Source of the DNA: DATKWD01 sp963704815
GTDB lineage: Bacteria; Actinomycetota; Acidimicrobiia; Acidimicrobiales; Salinilacustritrichaceae
NCBI GenBank assembly: GCA_963704815.1
Contig: CAVPHU010000006.1
Location: 1-64,000, forward strand
Direction: 5' to 3'
DNA length: 64,000 bases
Positions 1 to 9,307 of the stretch are shown piece by piece; position 1 is the stretch's first letter, and each line of letters opens with the position of its first letter. The position numbers and the translations under genes are program-made. The notes beneath the pieces are model-generated. The model had not been told where the DNA came from and did not search any database. It saw nothing but the letters and a program-made list of their open reading frames with translations.

Positions 1-1956
1 GCGTCCAGGTGCTCGAAACCGAGCCTGGGTGCTTGCCTCCACCCGACAGGCCGAGCAGGCGATCGCCGACGGCGCCGTCCGCCTCGCAGAAGCCGACACC
101 GCGCCCATGCTCGGCCGAGAGCTGGTGGCCGCAGCGATCGAGCGCAGACAGCACCGCCTCGGCCACCGACTCACACACGGTCAACGACATCTGGTCCTCG
201 ACGCCACGGCATCCCCTCGGCAACTCGAGCTCGTGCTCGGCGTCGCCGGGGCCGGAAAGACCACAGCGCTCGACGCGCTTCGCGACGCATACGAAGCAGC
301 CGGGCTGCGAGTGCATCGGCACCGCCACCTCGGGCCAGGCCGCCCGGACGCTGCAGTCGGCCGCGGGAATCGAGTCGTCGACCGCGGCGTCGCTTGTCTG
401 GCGGCTTGCCCACGGCCAACTCGAACTCGACCGCTCCACGGTGATCGTGATCGACGAGGCCGGCATGGTCGACGACCCGACGATGCTGCGCCTGCTCACC
501 GCCGCCGAGATCGGCCACAGCAAAGTGATCATCGTCGGCGACCACCACCAGCTCGGAGCCGTCGGCCCCGGCGGCGGGCTCGAAGCCCTCCTCGCCCGTC
601 ACGGCGACGCCGTCCACGTTCTCGACAGAGAACATCCGCCAACTCGACCCCGACGAACGCACCGCCCTCGAAGCGCTCCGCTCCGGCAACACCGCTGCGG
701 CAGTCGACCACTACCTGCAGCTTGGCCGCATCGACCAGCACCCCGACCGATCCGACGCGCTCGCCTCGACCGTCTCGGCATGGGCAGCCGACCTCGCAGC
801 CGGCGCCGACAGCGTGATGCTTGCGTGGCGCCGCGCCGACGTCGCTGCACTCAACCGAATTGCCCGCGAGCACCGGATCGTCGACGGCCACGTCGAGACC
901 GCCGCGGTGCGCGTCGAGGGCGGCAAGGAGTTCGCGGTCGGCGACTTGGTCGTCGCCCTCTCCCCCGACCCCGACAAGCGATACAGCACGAGCCAACGCG
1001 GCGAGGTCACCGCCATCAACCCGATCGGCCCGTCGGTGACGATCCGATTCGACGACGCGGACGAATCCGTCGTTCTCCGAGGCGATGCGCTTGCCGCCGA
1101 CCACCTCGACCACGCCTACGCCGTCACCGTGCACCGAGCACAGGGGGCCACCGTCGACCGCACCCACCTCTACGCCGACGGCGGCGGTGCCGAACTCGCC
1201 TACGTCGCCTGCTCACGCGCCCGCGACACGACAACCATTCACTGCGTCGCCGACGACCTCGACCAAGCCACAGAGGATCTCGAACGCGACTGGACCAGCG
1301 AACGCCGCCAACGCTGGACCCTCGACACCGACGACCCAGCAGCACCAGGTCAACGAACCCGGCCCACCCTGCGACCCCGCACCGAGATCGGCCTTCGCCT
1401 CGGTCGGCTCCGCGCCGAGCGCGCCGCCGTGCTCGCCACCATCCCGATCGACCCGCACGCCGAGCTCGCCGCTCTCCGTCACCGCCGGCAACAGCTCGCG
1501 GAGCAGCTCAGGGATCTCGGGAAAGGCACCGGCGGGTTCACCGGTACCAAGATCGGTGACACGGCGCGCTGCCAAGCCGACGCACTTCGAGAGTACGAGA
1601 CGGCACGCGAGCAGGCTCGAACTGCACCCCGGCGTCACGCTCGCAGGACGGAAGCGGCGCTCGACGAGAAGCACGACGTGCTCCGTTTCGCACAACGACG
1701 GTGGGCCGTCCTGGTGCGGCCCGTCGAACAACAGCTGCTCGGCGAGCTTGAGCAGGTCGAGCACGAACTCATCGACCTCGAAGCCCGCGAGATCACAAGA
1801 GCGACCTGGCAGCTCCGACACCCTGAGGCGATGCAGCGCCTGGCCGTGCTCAGCCACGAGATCGCCGCGCTGGAAGCTCGGGCCGGCATCGCATCAACCG
1901 ACCTCGCGTTCAGCCGTCCGCCGCCCGACAGATCGATCGGTGGGCTCTCCCGCTGA
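1..1956 (+). CDS. MobF/TraA-like conjugative relaxase, C-terminal helicase part (5' cut off, two frame breaks)
   Basis: This is the ATPase/helicase portion of a TrwC/TraA-type relaxase that nicks and unwinds DNA during conjugation. The Walker A motif GVAGAGKTT lies near 240-265, then the Walker B-like IDEAGMVDD near 445-475 and the motif VGDHHQLGAVGPGG near 535-575. Further on are TENIRQLD-type sequence and the superfamily I motif YAVTVHRAQGATVDRTH near 1120-1170, followed by a coiled, charged tail. The reading frame changes near 314 and near 620, each explained by one extra base. The N-terminal relaxase domain with its tyrosines is outside the window. It is either a decayed gene or, more likely, affected by sequence errors. 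Confidence 0.8.
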
Positions 1957-1976
1957 TTCTCTGTCGAACCCGTGCT

Positions 1977-2489
1977 TCAGCCTTCGTCGAGATCCCGGCG
2001 ATCTCGCAGGTCGCGTAGCTCAGGGAGCGCCGCTCGGTCCTTGGCCCGGTTCGCCTTCGTCTTCGCAGCGATCACGTCATCGAGTGAGGCGACGGCGATC
2101 GACACTCCCCCGATCGTGCCAATCGACGCTCGCTTGACCAACGACTCGAAGTCCGACTCGCCAGTTGCTTCCGATTCCAGTCCACTGAGCACGTCGAGGC
2201 TGCCGGCGTCGGTGCGCCATGTCGAGATTCCGGCGCGGCGGAACATGTCGGGGTGCACGACCGACGGCAGCGCTTGCGACTCGGCGTCACTCAAGCCCTC
2301 GATGCGCAGCCGAGCATTGAGGTCGCGAAGCGCTCCGGTCAGCCGCTCGAAGTTCGTGTCGGTTCGAGCGGCAACGACGTCGACGTCTCGGGTCGCCCGC
2401 GTCGCGCCGTGGGCGATCGCAGCTGCACCGCCGACCAGCACGAAGTCGACGTCGTGGTCGCTGAGCACTCGAAGGATGCCGCGCCGCAT
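1977..2489 (-). CDS. Nucleotidyltransferase of the AbiEii/MNT type, probable toxin-like partner
   Basis: A 170-residue protein with an N-terminal nucleotidyltransferase core: VLVGGAAAIAHGATRATRDVDV at residues 16-37 (broken here as the GG..AxxxHG and R-x-T-x-D-V-D motifs) supplies the metal-binding DxD. The C-terminal half is helical and charged. Similar proteins act as NTP-transfer toxins of type IV toxin-antitoxin systems or as stand-alone nucleotidyltransferases. It follows a small acidic gene by 36 bases in the same frame, so the two are probably cotranscribed. The target is unknown. Being element cargo, a stabilisation role is a reasonable inference. Confidence 0.65.
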   Translation of the reverse strand: MRRGILRVLSDHDVDFVLVGGAAAIAHGATRATRDVDVVAARTDTNFERLTGALRDLNARLRIEGLSDAESQALPSVVHPDMFRRAGISTWRTDAGSLDVLSGLESEATGESDFESLVKRASIGTIGGVSIAVASLDDVIAAKTKANRAKDRAALPELRDLRDRRDLDEG

Positions 2490-2525
2490 CGAGCTGGCCG
2501 TAGCCGTCGTCGGGCTGATCGTCGG

Positions 2526-2777
2526 TCAATCGCCGGCGGGAGTCAGCGACTCACCAGCTTCGAACCGAGCCAGCGCCTCAGCCCACTCCGACGTCGTGTC
2601 GGTCTCACCGTTCCGCTCGAGGTCGGCAAAGTAGCGGAGCACGGAATCGGGAGAGTCGAGAACCTGGCCGTCCAGCATCGTCGTCTGGTCATCGTCGGTC
2701 GGCGCGGGCGATGCGTTGATGCGCTGGGACAGCTCGTCGCCATCCACCGCAACCTGAGGAGCGGTCCGCTCAGCCAT
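2526..2777 (-). CDS. Small acidic protein, possible antitoxin for the adjacent nucleotidyltransferase
   Basis: An 83-residue acidic protein with no recognised domain. It is followed after 36 bases by the nucleotidyltransferase gene, the gene order of many toxin-antitoxin pairs. Its C-terminal half (SVLRYFADLERNGETDTTSE region) looks helical, and the N-terminus is disordered and polar. No DNA-binding motif is evident, so an antitoxin role rests on position and size only. The start ATG at 2777 is the first in frame after an upstream stop. Confidence 0.5.
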   Translation of the reverse strand: MAERTAPQVAVDGDELSQRINASPAPTDDDQTTMLDGQVLDSPDSVLRYFADLERNGETDTTSEWAEALARFEAGESLTPAGD

Positions 2778-2855
2778 GGGTAGAGCGTACCGGCGCTATC
2801 GGCGCGTGGCCGATCGATAGTCCGTCCGTCTAGTCGCCCTCAGGTGAGGGTTCCC

Positions 2856-4106
2856 CTAGTCGGCCCAGGAATCGAGGATCGAAGTCAGCTGGGTTTGGTC
2901 GATCACTCGAACCGAGAGGCCGAGGTCGCCGTTCTCTCGTGTGACCACGAAGTGGGTGGCTGCCGAACCACTCCACTCAACGAACGGAATCGTGGAGTCG
3001 AGGAGCGTGGTCCCAGACTCGTCCTCGATCGTGACGGTCCAATCGCTGCCATTCGGTGTGTAGAGATCTGCGAGCCGATCGCTCTCCAACGTTCCTACGT
3101 ACGAGATTCCGCGATCGCTACGCACGGTCAGGAGCCAACTAGCGCGCTGAAGGTCGTCGCTGACCTCGACAACAATTCGCTGCGTCGCCAGCGATGCGAG
3201 CACCTCCGGCGGAGCCACTCCGTCCTGCAGCGGCCGCTCAGCCTCATCGAGCGCGTACCAGTCGCTGAAAGGCTCAGGTTCTGGCGGCGCACTCGCAAGG
3301 GTGACAAACGTGCCGATCGGGCCTCGACGTTCGCCGCCGCCTCCGAAGCTCACAAGAGATTCCTCGGCCAGGCCGACCAGCAAATCGGCCTCCGAGTCGT
3401 AGGACGCCGGCACGAACTCAGCGCTAGCCACTGCGAAGTATGCAGCGGCTGCCGCTTGATCGCCGGGAAACGCCAACGCACCATCGCCGTCGGCGACTGC
3501 GACGGCCGCAACGTTCCACTCGCTCCCCGTCTCCGCAGCGCCGCCAGGGGAGAAGTCGAGCACGAGCAGGAACGAGCCGTCAGACTCGTCGATGCTGGCG
3601 AGTCTCGGCTCAGCCCTCTTCGCTTCATCAACGAACCCCACCACTTCGAACACGTCGAGCGGGCCATCTCGAAGCGGTGGCACCTCGGCCACGCCGTCCT
3701 GGTCGAGTGCGCTCCGGAAAAGGACGTCATCGATCTCGACCGTGAAGGTCGCCCGCACCGTGCCAGAGGCCTCGGTCTCGGGCCCGATCGCGACGCCATG
3801 AGCTCGCACGACCGACTCACCCATGAACGACTGGAAGTACGGATCGGCCGACGTCGAGAAATCACCTGTCGAGCCTCCCCGGTTGACGCCCTCAGAAGCA
3901 TCGTCGGAGTCCCCAACCCGAGTGAGTGTCAAGACGCCGACAAGACCAGCGATGAGGAGGACGACGACCCCCACTTGGACGAAACCCCCACGCCGTCTCT
4001 TCCGGTGCCGAGAAAGCTCTTCGAATTCGGGCGCGGGCGAGCCGCGTGAGACGAGCTCGGCGAGTGCCTCTCGGATCTTGCCATCGAGCGGGTCCGACGA
4101 GGTCAT
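2856..4106 (-). CDS. Membrane-anchored anti-sigma-factor-like protein
   Basis: A 416-residue single-pass protein. The cytoplasmic N-terminus (about 40 residues) ends in RHRKRRRGG, followed by a hydrophobic segment at about residues 42-62 (VQVGVVVLLIAGLVGVLTL). A long acidic extracytoplasmic region rich in Asp, Glu and Ser follows. The ATG at 4106 overlaps the stop of the ECF sigma gene (ATGA), so the two are translationally coupled, as sigma/anti-sigma pairs usually are. No zinc-binding HxxxCxxC anti-sigma motif is visible, so its action as an anti-sigma is inferred from position and topology. The extracytoplasmic part has no recognised sensor domain. Confidence 0.6.
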   Translation of the reverse strand: MTSSDPLDGKIREALAELVSRGSPAPEFEELSRHRKRRRGGFVQVGVVVLLIAGLVGVLTLTRVGDSDDASEGVNRGGSTGDFSTSADPYFQSFMGESVVRAHGVAIGPETEASGTVRATFTVEIDDVLFRSALDQDGVAEVPPLRDGPLDVFEVVGFVDEAKRAEPRLASIDESDGSFLLVLDFSPGGAAETGSEWNVAAVAVADGDGALAFPGDQAAAAAYFAVASAEFVPASYDSEADLLVGLAEESLVSFGGGGERRGPIGTFVTLASAPPEPEPFSDWYALDEAERPLQDGVAPPEVLASLATQRIVVEVSDDLQRASWLLTVRSDRGISYVGTLESDRLADLYTPNGSDWTVTIEDESGTTLLDSTIPFVEWSGSAATHFVVTRENGDLGLSVRVIDQTQLTSILDSWAD

Positions 4107-4573
4107 GACAGGGTCCTCCGTAGCTTCGATCGAGCGCGCGCGAGTTGGCGGCGAACTGTTCCGTCGGAGACGGCCAGCAACGTCGCGATCTCGCCGACCG
4201 GTAGATCGCGCCAATAGGTGACATAGATGACGGTCCGCTGCTGCAGCGACAGCTCTGCGACCGCGTGCAGGACTTCCGGATAGAGGTCATCGCCGCCGTG
4301 GACGGGCTCCGGACGGTCTCGCCTTGCTGCGGCTTCCTCACGTGCGAGTCGACGCATGGTCGACCGGTGAGACGACTTCGCCTCGTTCATCACGGCGCGC
4401 ACCCAGTACGCGTACCGATCCCTGACCTCCGGCCACTGCGTCGAGTCGATCGTTCGGGTGACGGCCGACGAGACGACGTCCGCCGCAGCGCTGGGTCCCA
4501 CGAGCGTCGTTGCGAGCGCCATCAAGTCCTCGGCGTGCTTGCGATAGAGCTCGGCGTCGTCCAATCCGACCAT
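4103..4573 (-). CDS. ECF sigma factor (sigma-70 regions 2 and 4)
   Basis: A 156-residue protein of extracytoplasmic-function sigma type. Region 2 (LYRKHAEDLMALATTLVG onward, with WVRAVMNEAKSSHRS) binds core polymerase and the -10 element. Region 4 (LSLQQRTVIYVTYWRDLPVGEI and the helix-turn-helix VSDGTVRRQLARARSKLRR) reads the -35. The start ATG at 4573 fits the family N-terminus; a GTG at 4612 would add 13 residues. The stop overlaps the start of the membrane partner. It resembles SigE-type factors of actinobacteria. Its regulon is unknown; as element cargo it may drive the element's own genes. Confidence 0.8.
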   Translation of the reverse strand: MVGLDDAELYRKHAEDLMALATTLVGPSAAADVVSSAVTRTIDSTQWPEVRDRYAYWVRAVMNEAKSSHRSTMRRLAREEAAARRDRPEPVHGGDDLYPEVLHAVAELSLQQRTVIYVTYWRDLPVGEIATLLAVSDGTVRRQLARARSKLRRTLS

Positions 4574-4655
4574 CAGCCAGTAGACGCCGCAGAGGGCGCG
4601 TCTGGGTGACACGACCTTCTCATGGGCAGGATCGCGGTGAGCTTCCGGTTGCTCC

Positions 4656-5985
4656 TCACGACGTGGTTCCGTCCAGGACGCGCCCGATCCGGTCGTTGGC
4701 CAACGACTCGTCTCCTTCGAGGGCTCCGACGTACTTGGCGACGAGGGTTTCGACGCTGTGGCCCATCCGCTTGGCGACCTCGCCGAGCGGTACGCCAGCG
4801 CTCAGCCACGTCGTCGCCGCCGCGTGCCGGCAGTCGTAGATGCGCATCGGTGGGTTGTCCGACTGTCGGCAGGCTCGGTGGAGCGCGCGTGACCAGTTCG
4901 ATGCAGCCGGCCTTCGATCGTTCTTCGTCCGGAACAGCAGCTCGCCCTCGTCGATGGCATTCGACTTCACCCAGTCCGCGAGCTGCGCAACGAGCACGGG
5001 CGGAATCGGGACGGAACGCTCGCCCGTCTTCGGTTCGCCCGACTGGTCGAAGTCGACGTCAGCCTCGGTCACATCGATCCGACCCCAACCCTTCCTCGGC
5101 AGGTCGAGCGCCGACGGTCGCAGCATCACGACCTCGGACGGTCGCAGCCCGGCGTAGTAGGCCACGGCCGTCATGCATCCGATACATCTTGCTCGCCGGC
5201 TGAGGGCTCTCGATCGCAGCGAGGATTCCGCTGCATCGCCGTCGGGTCGGGAAGTTGGCGAACGATGACCGCTCGGTTTGTCTTCGCCGACTTCCGCTGC
5301 GCACGACCCCGTGGCGCCGGTGGCCACGGGTCGTTCTCGAGCACGCCGATCTCGACTGCCCGACGGATGCACGCCCTCGCGAGCTTGCGATACCGACTGG
5401 CGGTCGACGGTGCCAGCGGCTTCCCGTCGTCGCGGAGCGCGAGCTTGAGGTCGACTTCGGCGAGCATCGGCTTGGTCAGCCGTCCGAGCGGCGACACCCA
5501 TCGGTCGAGCCAGTCCTCGCAGTCGTTCCGTTCGACCTCGGCGTCGGCTCGCAGGGTCGCCGTCAGATGCCTGCCGCAGTCCCGTCCGGCGGCTTCGGAG
5601 CCGACGCAGGCGCCAGCAGCGGCACGAGGCGGCTCAGCGCCTCGACGGCCGACGTCCGGGTGCGTGGCTGCCACTCGGGCCACTGCTCGGCGAGCCAGCG
5701 CCGAACCCACACGTGGCTGCCCACGTCGCTCGGCAGCGGCTGCCACGACTCCGGCTCGCCGGTCGCTGCGTCGAACTGCTCGCCGTGCTGCTGGGCGACG
5801 AGCAAGCCGGTGCGGAAGCGGTCGGCCTCGGCTCGGGTGCGAAACGATCGGCTCCGCTGACGCCCCTCGACCGACCATCGGACGATCCACGGGCGCTTGT
5901 TCCGTTCACTGTTCCGACGCTGCAACCCAAAGACCGAGACGTCCGCCAGCGGCCGCTGAGTGTCCGCTCCGATTGGGAGGACCAT
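4656..5985 (-). CDS. Tyrosine-type site-specific recombinase (phage/ICE integrase), frame broken three times
   Basis: The N-terminal part (from 5985) is an Arm/SAM-like DNA-binding region, with RPWIVRWSVEGRQRSRSFRT typical of actinobacterial integrases. The catalytic domain shows the first Arg in YYAGLRPSEV, then IYDCRHAAATTWLSAG with His and Arg, and GHSVETLVAKY with the tyrosine nucleophile. The frame changes near 5590, 5225 and 5180. Joined, the pieces give a continuous integrase of about 440 residues. The gene abuts the tRNA-Arg fragment, so it very likely catalyses integration there. Sequence errors are more likely than inactivation, because nearby core genes show the same kind of break. 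Confidence 0.85.
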
Positions 5986-6054
5986 GGGAGGAGACTATCT
6001 CGACCTCGCTCGCATGTGCTCTGACCTGCACTTATAGGTCGAAGGACGAACATG

Positions 6055-6098
6055 CTCCGGAGCCGTGTGCACAGGTTCGAGTCCTGTCGAGGGCGCCA
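6055..6098 (+). other. attR: 3' fragment of tRNA-Arg(CCG), anticodon loop to CCA
   Basis: The fragment starts with the anticodon loop CTCCGGA (6055-6061, anticodon CCG), then the 3' anticodon stem GCCGT and variable loop GTGC. It continues with a perfect T-arm ACAGG-TTCGAGT-CCTGT (6071-6087), acceptor strand CGAGGGC, discriminator G and encoded CCA. Upstream the matching 5' stem (ACGGC) is absent (ACATG is found instead), and no D-arm or 5' acceptor GCCCTCG is present. It is therefore not a functional tRNA but one half of a split attachment site for the neighbouring integrase. The complete tRNA should lie at the other end of the element. Confidence 0.85.
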
Positions 6099-6119
6099 GC
6101 GAGAGCAGCGCCCGGACGG

Positions 6120-7909
6120 CTACATGCGGTCCGGGGCGGCGATGCCGAGGAGATCGAGGCCGGCGGCGAGCGTCCGGGCCGTCAGGCCGCACAAGGCGAG
6201 ACGCGACAACACCGTGGCCTCGTCGTCGGCGTTGAGGACCGGACAGTTCTCGTAGAAGCGACTGAAGGTCTGGGCCAGCTCGAACAGGTGGGTGCAGATG
6301 CGGTGGGGCGCCGCGGCGTCGTGGGCCCCCTGCACCGCCTCGCCGAAGTCCAACAATTCGAGCACCAGCGCCTTCTCGGCGGGTTCGGTGACCACGATGG
6401 CGGTGCCGGCCAGGTCGGCCGGTGTCTTGCCCGCCTTGCGGAAGATCGACTGGATGCGGGCGTGGGCGTACTGGAGGTACGGAGCGGTGTTGCCGTCGAA
6501 GGCCAGCATGCGGTCCCACGAGAACGTGTAGTCCTTCACCCGGTCGCTCGACAGGTCGCCATACTTCACCGCACCGATGCCGATGAGGTGCGACAGCTCG
6601 CCCCGCTCCTCGGCGGCGATGTCGGGGTTCTTCTCGGCGATCAGGGCCTCGGCCCGCACGACGGCCTCGTCGAGCAACTCGGCCAGCTTGATCGTCTCGC
6701 CCGACCGGGTCTTGAGCATCTTGCCGTCCTCGCCGAGCACCGACCCGAACGGCACGTGCTCGGCAACGGCGCCGTCGAGCCATCCGGCGTCGCCGGCGAC
6801 GGCGTAGATCATCTGCGAGGTGCTGGGCCTGCGGGGCACCGACGACGTAGCGGATGACGGTGGCGCCGAGGTCCTGGGTGCGGTGGCGGATCGCAGCGAG
6901 ATCGGTGGCCTGGTAGCCGTAGCCACCGTCGCGCTTGCGCACGATCAGCCCCAGCGGCTCGCCGTCGCGGTTGACGAATCCCTCGGGATAGGCGACGAGC
7001 GCACCCTCGTCGGTGACGAGGAGGCCCTTGGCCTCGAGCTCGTCGACCACCGAGTCGAGCAGCGGGTTGTACGAGCTCTCGCCGGCGATGTCCTCGTCGG
7101 TGAGCATCACGTCGAGGCGGTCGTAGACCGAGTCGAAGTAGCGGCTGGACGCGTCGTAGAGCAGCCGCCACAGACGCAGGCTGGTCTCGTCGCCCGCTTG
7201 GAGCGCCACGACGCGTTCGCGGGCACGATCGGCGAAGACCGGGTCGGTCTCGTCGTCGAACTTGGCCCGGGCCGCTTGATAGAAGCCCGTGAGGTCGCCG
7301 ACCGACAGGGTCGCGGCCGCCGCGTCCTCTCCCTCGTCGATCAGGTGCTCGATCAGCATGCCGAACGGTGTCCCCCAGTCGCCGATGTGGTTCTGGCGGA
7401 TGACGTCGTGGCCGAGCCGCTCGGCGATGCGAACCAGCGCAGTCGCCGATGATGGTCGAGCGCAGGTGCCCGACGTGCATCTCCTTGGCGACGTTCGGTG
7501 CCGAGTAGTCGACGATCACCCGACCGGGCTCGGAGGCGCGTGCCACTCCCCCGTCGGGGTCCGTGGCCAGCGCTGAGGCGAAGCCGCCGAGCGCCCCGTC
7601 GGACACCGTGAAGTTGATGAATCCGGGACCTGCGATCTCGACCGACGAGCACACGTCGTCCGCCTCGAGCGCAGCCACGACCTCCGCAGCCAGCTCGCGT
7701 GGGTTCTTTCCCGCCCGTTTCGCGAGGGCCATGACGGCGTTCGACTGGTAGTCGCCGAAGCGCTCGTCCTGGCTGCGCCGGATCAGCGGGTCGGCATCGG
7801 CGAACTCATCGCCCAGCACGGCCACGATGGCCGCGACCGTCCGGGTCGCGAGCACGTCCGCCGGTGTCTGCATCGGTGCATCGTCGTGCCCCGACTCGGG
7901 AGCCGTCAA
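6120..7909 (-). CDS. argS: Arginyl-tRNA synthetase (two single-base frame breaks)
   Basis: Class I synthetase that charges tRNA-Arg. The N-terminal additional domain (Add-1) leads into the catalytic Rossmann fold with the HIGH-type motif HVGH in APNVAKEMHVGHLRST. The KMSKS-region equivalent is GKMLKTRSGE. The C-terminal anticodon-binding DALR domain ends CGLTARTLAAGLDLLGI. The frame changes near 7443 and near 6824, each explained by one extra base, giving a protein of about 595 residues. As argS is normally single-copy and essential, the breaks are probably sequence errors. It lies just beyond a tRNA-Arg attachment site, which is probably coincidence of gene order. Confidence 0.93.
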
Positions 7910-7915
7910 AGCCGT

Positions 7916-9298
7916 TCAGGCACCCGGGCGGCGGGTCAGGCGACGCAGCCCGCTCTTCAGGCGTGGGAACCGCTCGAACCACGTCGAGGCCCGCACCGGC
8001 AGGCTGCGCCGCATCTCCTCGAACTGCATCGTCGCGTCCTCGAGCTGTGCGGCCTGATCCGAGGCGGCGCCGTGCGCCTCCTCGAGCTCGCGCTCGAGTA
8101 CGGAGATCCTCGCCTCCAGCGCCGTCTGCGACTCTCGCCGGCTGCGGGCGTCGGCTTCGAGACCGGCGATCGTGTCCTGTGCCCCCCAGCACGCCGCGAT
8201 CCACTCCTCGGTCGCGGGGTCACGCCGGACCGGCTCGGGAGGGTCGGTCCTGGGCGCCCCCGCGGATGCTCTCGACGCCGCAAGGGCGGTCACGCGGTCG
8301 GCGATGCGCTGCGACGCGCCGCCGTCGGCGAGGTCACCGAACAACAGCGAGGCGTACTCGGCCCGCTTCTCGGCCTGCTCATCGGGATGCTCGAGAGCGT
8401 GGCGCACCGCCGCGGGGAGATCGCTCGCCGTCTCGACCTCGGTGGCCAGGTCGCGCCAGGTCCACTCCTCGCCGTCGGGGTCGAACGACGCCGTGTCGTC
8501 GAAGCGCCGCGGGTTGGTGACGAGCACGACCGGCCGGTCGACGGCCAGGAAGAAGAACATGACGCTCGACGCGTCCGTGAGCAGGACGTCCGCGTGCGGC
8601 AGGAGCGGGTAGATGTCGTCGTGGCCGTGGACCAGATGGATCCGGTCGTTGCGTCGGGCCATCTCGTGCCAACGGACGACGAGCTCGGGGTCGCGCTCGG
8701 CCAGGACCGGATGCGGCTTGATGATGATGTTCAGCTTCGGCAGCTCGCGCCGGAGCTCGTCGACCCAGTCCGACCCGAGGGTCTCGACGGAGTTCAGCAG
8801 CGGGTTGTGGGTCGGCGCATAGAGCAGGGTCGGCTCGCCCTCGACGAGTTCGGCAGGCAGCGGAGGAATCGGCTCACTCGATGGATCGAGAATGCGATCG
8901 AGCGGCGGGAAACCGGTCACCCAGAAGCCGAAGCGAGGGCGCAGGCCCCGCTCGAGAAAGTCGTCGCGCACCCATGCGCTGGACACACAGACGAAGTCGG
9001 GATCGCGCACGTAGGTCGGCTGGAGGTGCTTGCTGGCGAAGCCATGACGGACGAAGACGATCGACGTGCCGGGGAGGTCGTCGCGGAACACCCCGCACAC
9101 ACCGCCGTCGGCGACGACGAGGACATGCGGAGCGAACCGCACCAGCGCCTCGCGATCCTGGCTGAGGAGGCAGGCCGCGTGGCCCTTCGCCAGCTCGTAC
9201 ACCGGTCGCAGCATCGCGGCGTGGAACGGATAGTGGAGGTAGAAGCCGATGCGAGGCGAGTCCACCACCGTCTCGGCATCCTCGAGGGTCGACCGCAC
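7916..9298 (-). CDS. CDP-glycerol glycerophosphotransferase-family enzyme (TagB/TagF-like) with C-terminal coiled coil
   Basis: A 460-residue soluble or peripheral enzyme of the Glyphos_transf family, which moves phospho-alcohol units from CDP-alcohols onto surface polymers. Family signs are the GT-B-like motifs VRHGFASKH, LLYAPTHNPLLNS, IIKPHPVL and LLTDASSVMFFFLAVDRPVV (the DxSS region). After about residue 370 the protein becomes charged, with a coiled-coil stretch (residues about 385-430), then a basic C-terminus (RLKSGLRRLTRRPG) that could bind membrane. It is followed 10 bases on by the fusion gene in the same direction. The donor could be a CDP-amino-alcohol made by that neighbour; this is inference. 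Confidence 0.75.
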   Translation of the reverse strand: MRSTLEDAETVVDSPRIGFYLHYPFHAAMLRPVYELAKGHAACLLSQDREALVRFAPHVLVVADGGVCGVFRDDLPGTSIVFVRHGFASKHLQPTYVRDPDFVCVSSAWVRDDFLERGLRPRFGFWVTGFPPLDRILDPSSEPIPPLPAELVEGEPTLLYAPTHNPLLNSVETLGSDWVDELRRELPKLNIIIKPHPVLAERDPELVVRWHEMARRNDRIHLVHGHDDIYPLLPHADVLLTDASSVMFFFLAVDRPVVLVTNPRRFDDTASFDPDGEEWTWRDLATEVETASDLPAAVRHALEHPDEQAEKRAEYASLLFGDLADGGASQRIADRVTALAASRASAGAPRTDPPEPVRRDPATEEWIAACWGAQDTIAGLEADARSRRESQTALEARISVLERELEEAHGAASDQAAQLEDATMQFEEMRRSLPVRASTWFERFPRLKSGLRRLTRRPGA

Positions 9299-9307
9299 AG
9301 GCGAACT

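Larger units (their letters stand above)
1..6098. mobile_element. Right end of an integrative (conjugative or mobilizable) element in tRNA-Arg
   Basis: The region carries a relaxase/helicase remnant, a toxin-antitoxin-like pair, an ECF sigma/anti-sigma pair and a tyrosine recombinase. It ends exactly at a tRNA 3' fragment (6055-6098), after which core genes start with argS. An integrase beside a partial tRNA gene is the usual architecture of elements that recombine in a tRNA anticodon loop. The left end, and the reconstituted complete tRNA expected there, lie outside the window. Whether the element is self-transmissible or only mobilizable cannot be seen from this part. Confidence 0.8.

Noticed and set aside
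2844..4049. A 401-residue plus-strand protein opposite the anti-sigma-like gene
   Set aside because: No domain, arginine-rich composition of antisense high-GC frames; the opposite strand has a coherent membrane protein coupled to the sigma gene.
6010..6098. A complete tRNA-Arg gene
   Set aside because: The T-arm, acceptor 3' strand and anticodon loop are present, but the 5' anticodon stem does not pair and there is no D-arm or GCCCTCG 5' acceptor upstream. It is a fragment.
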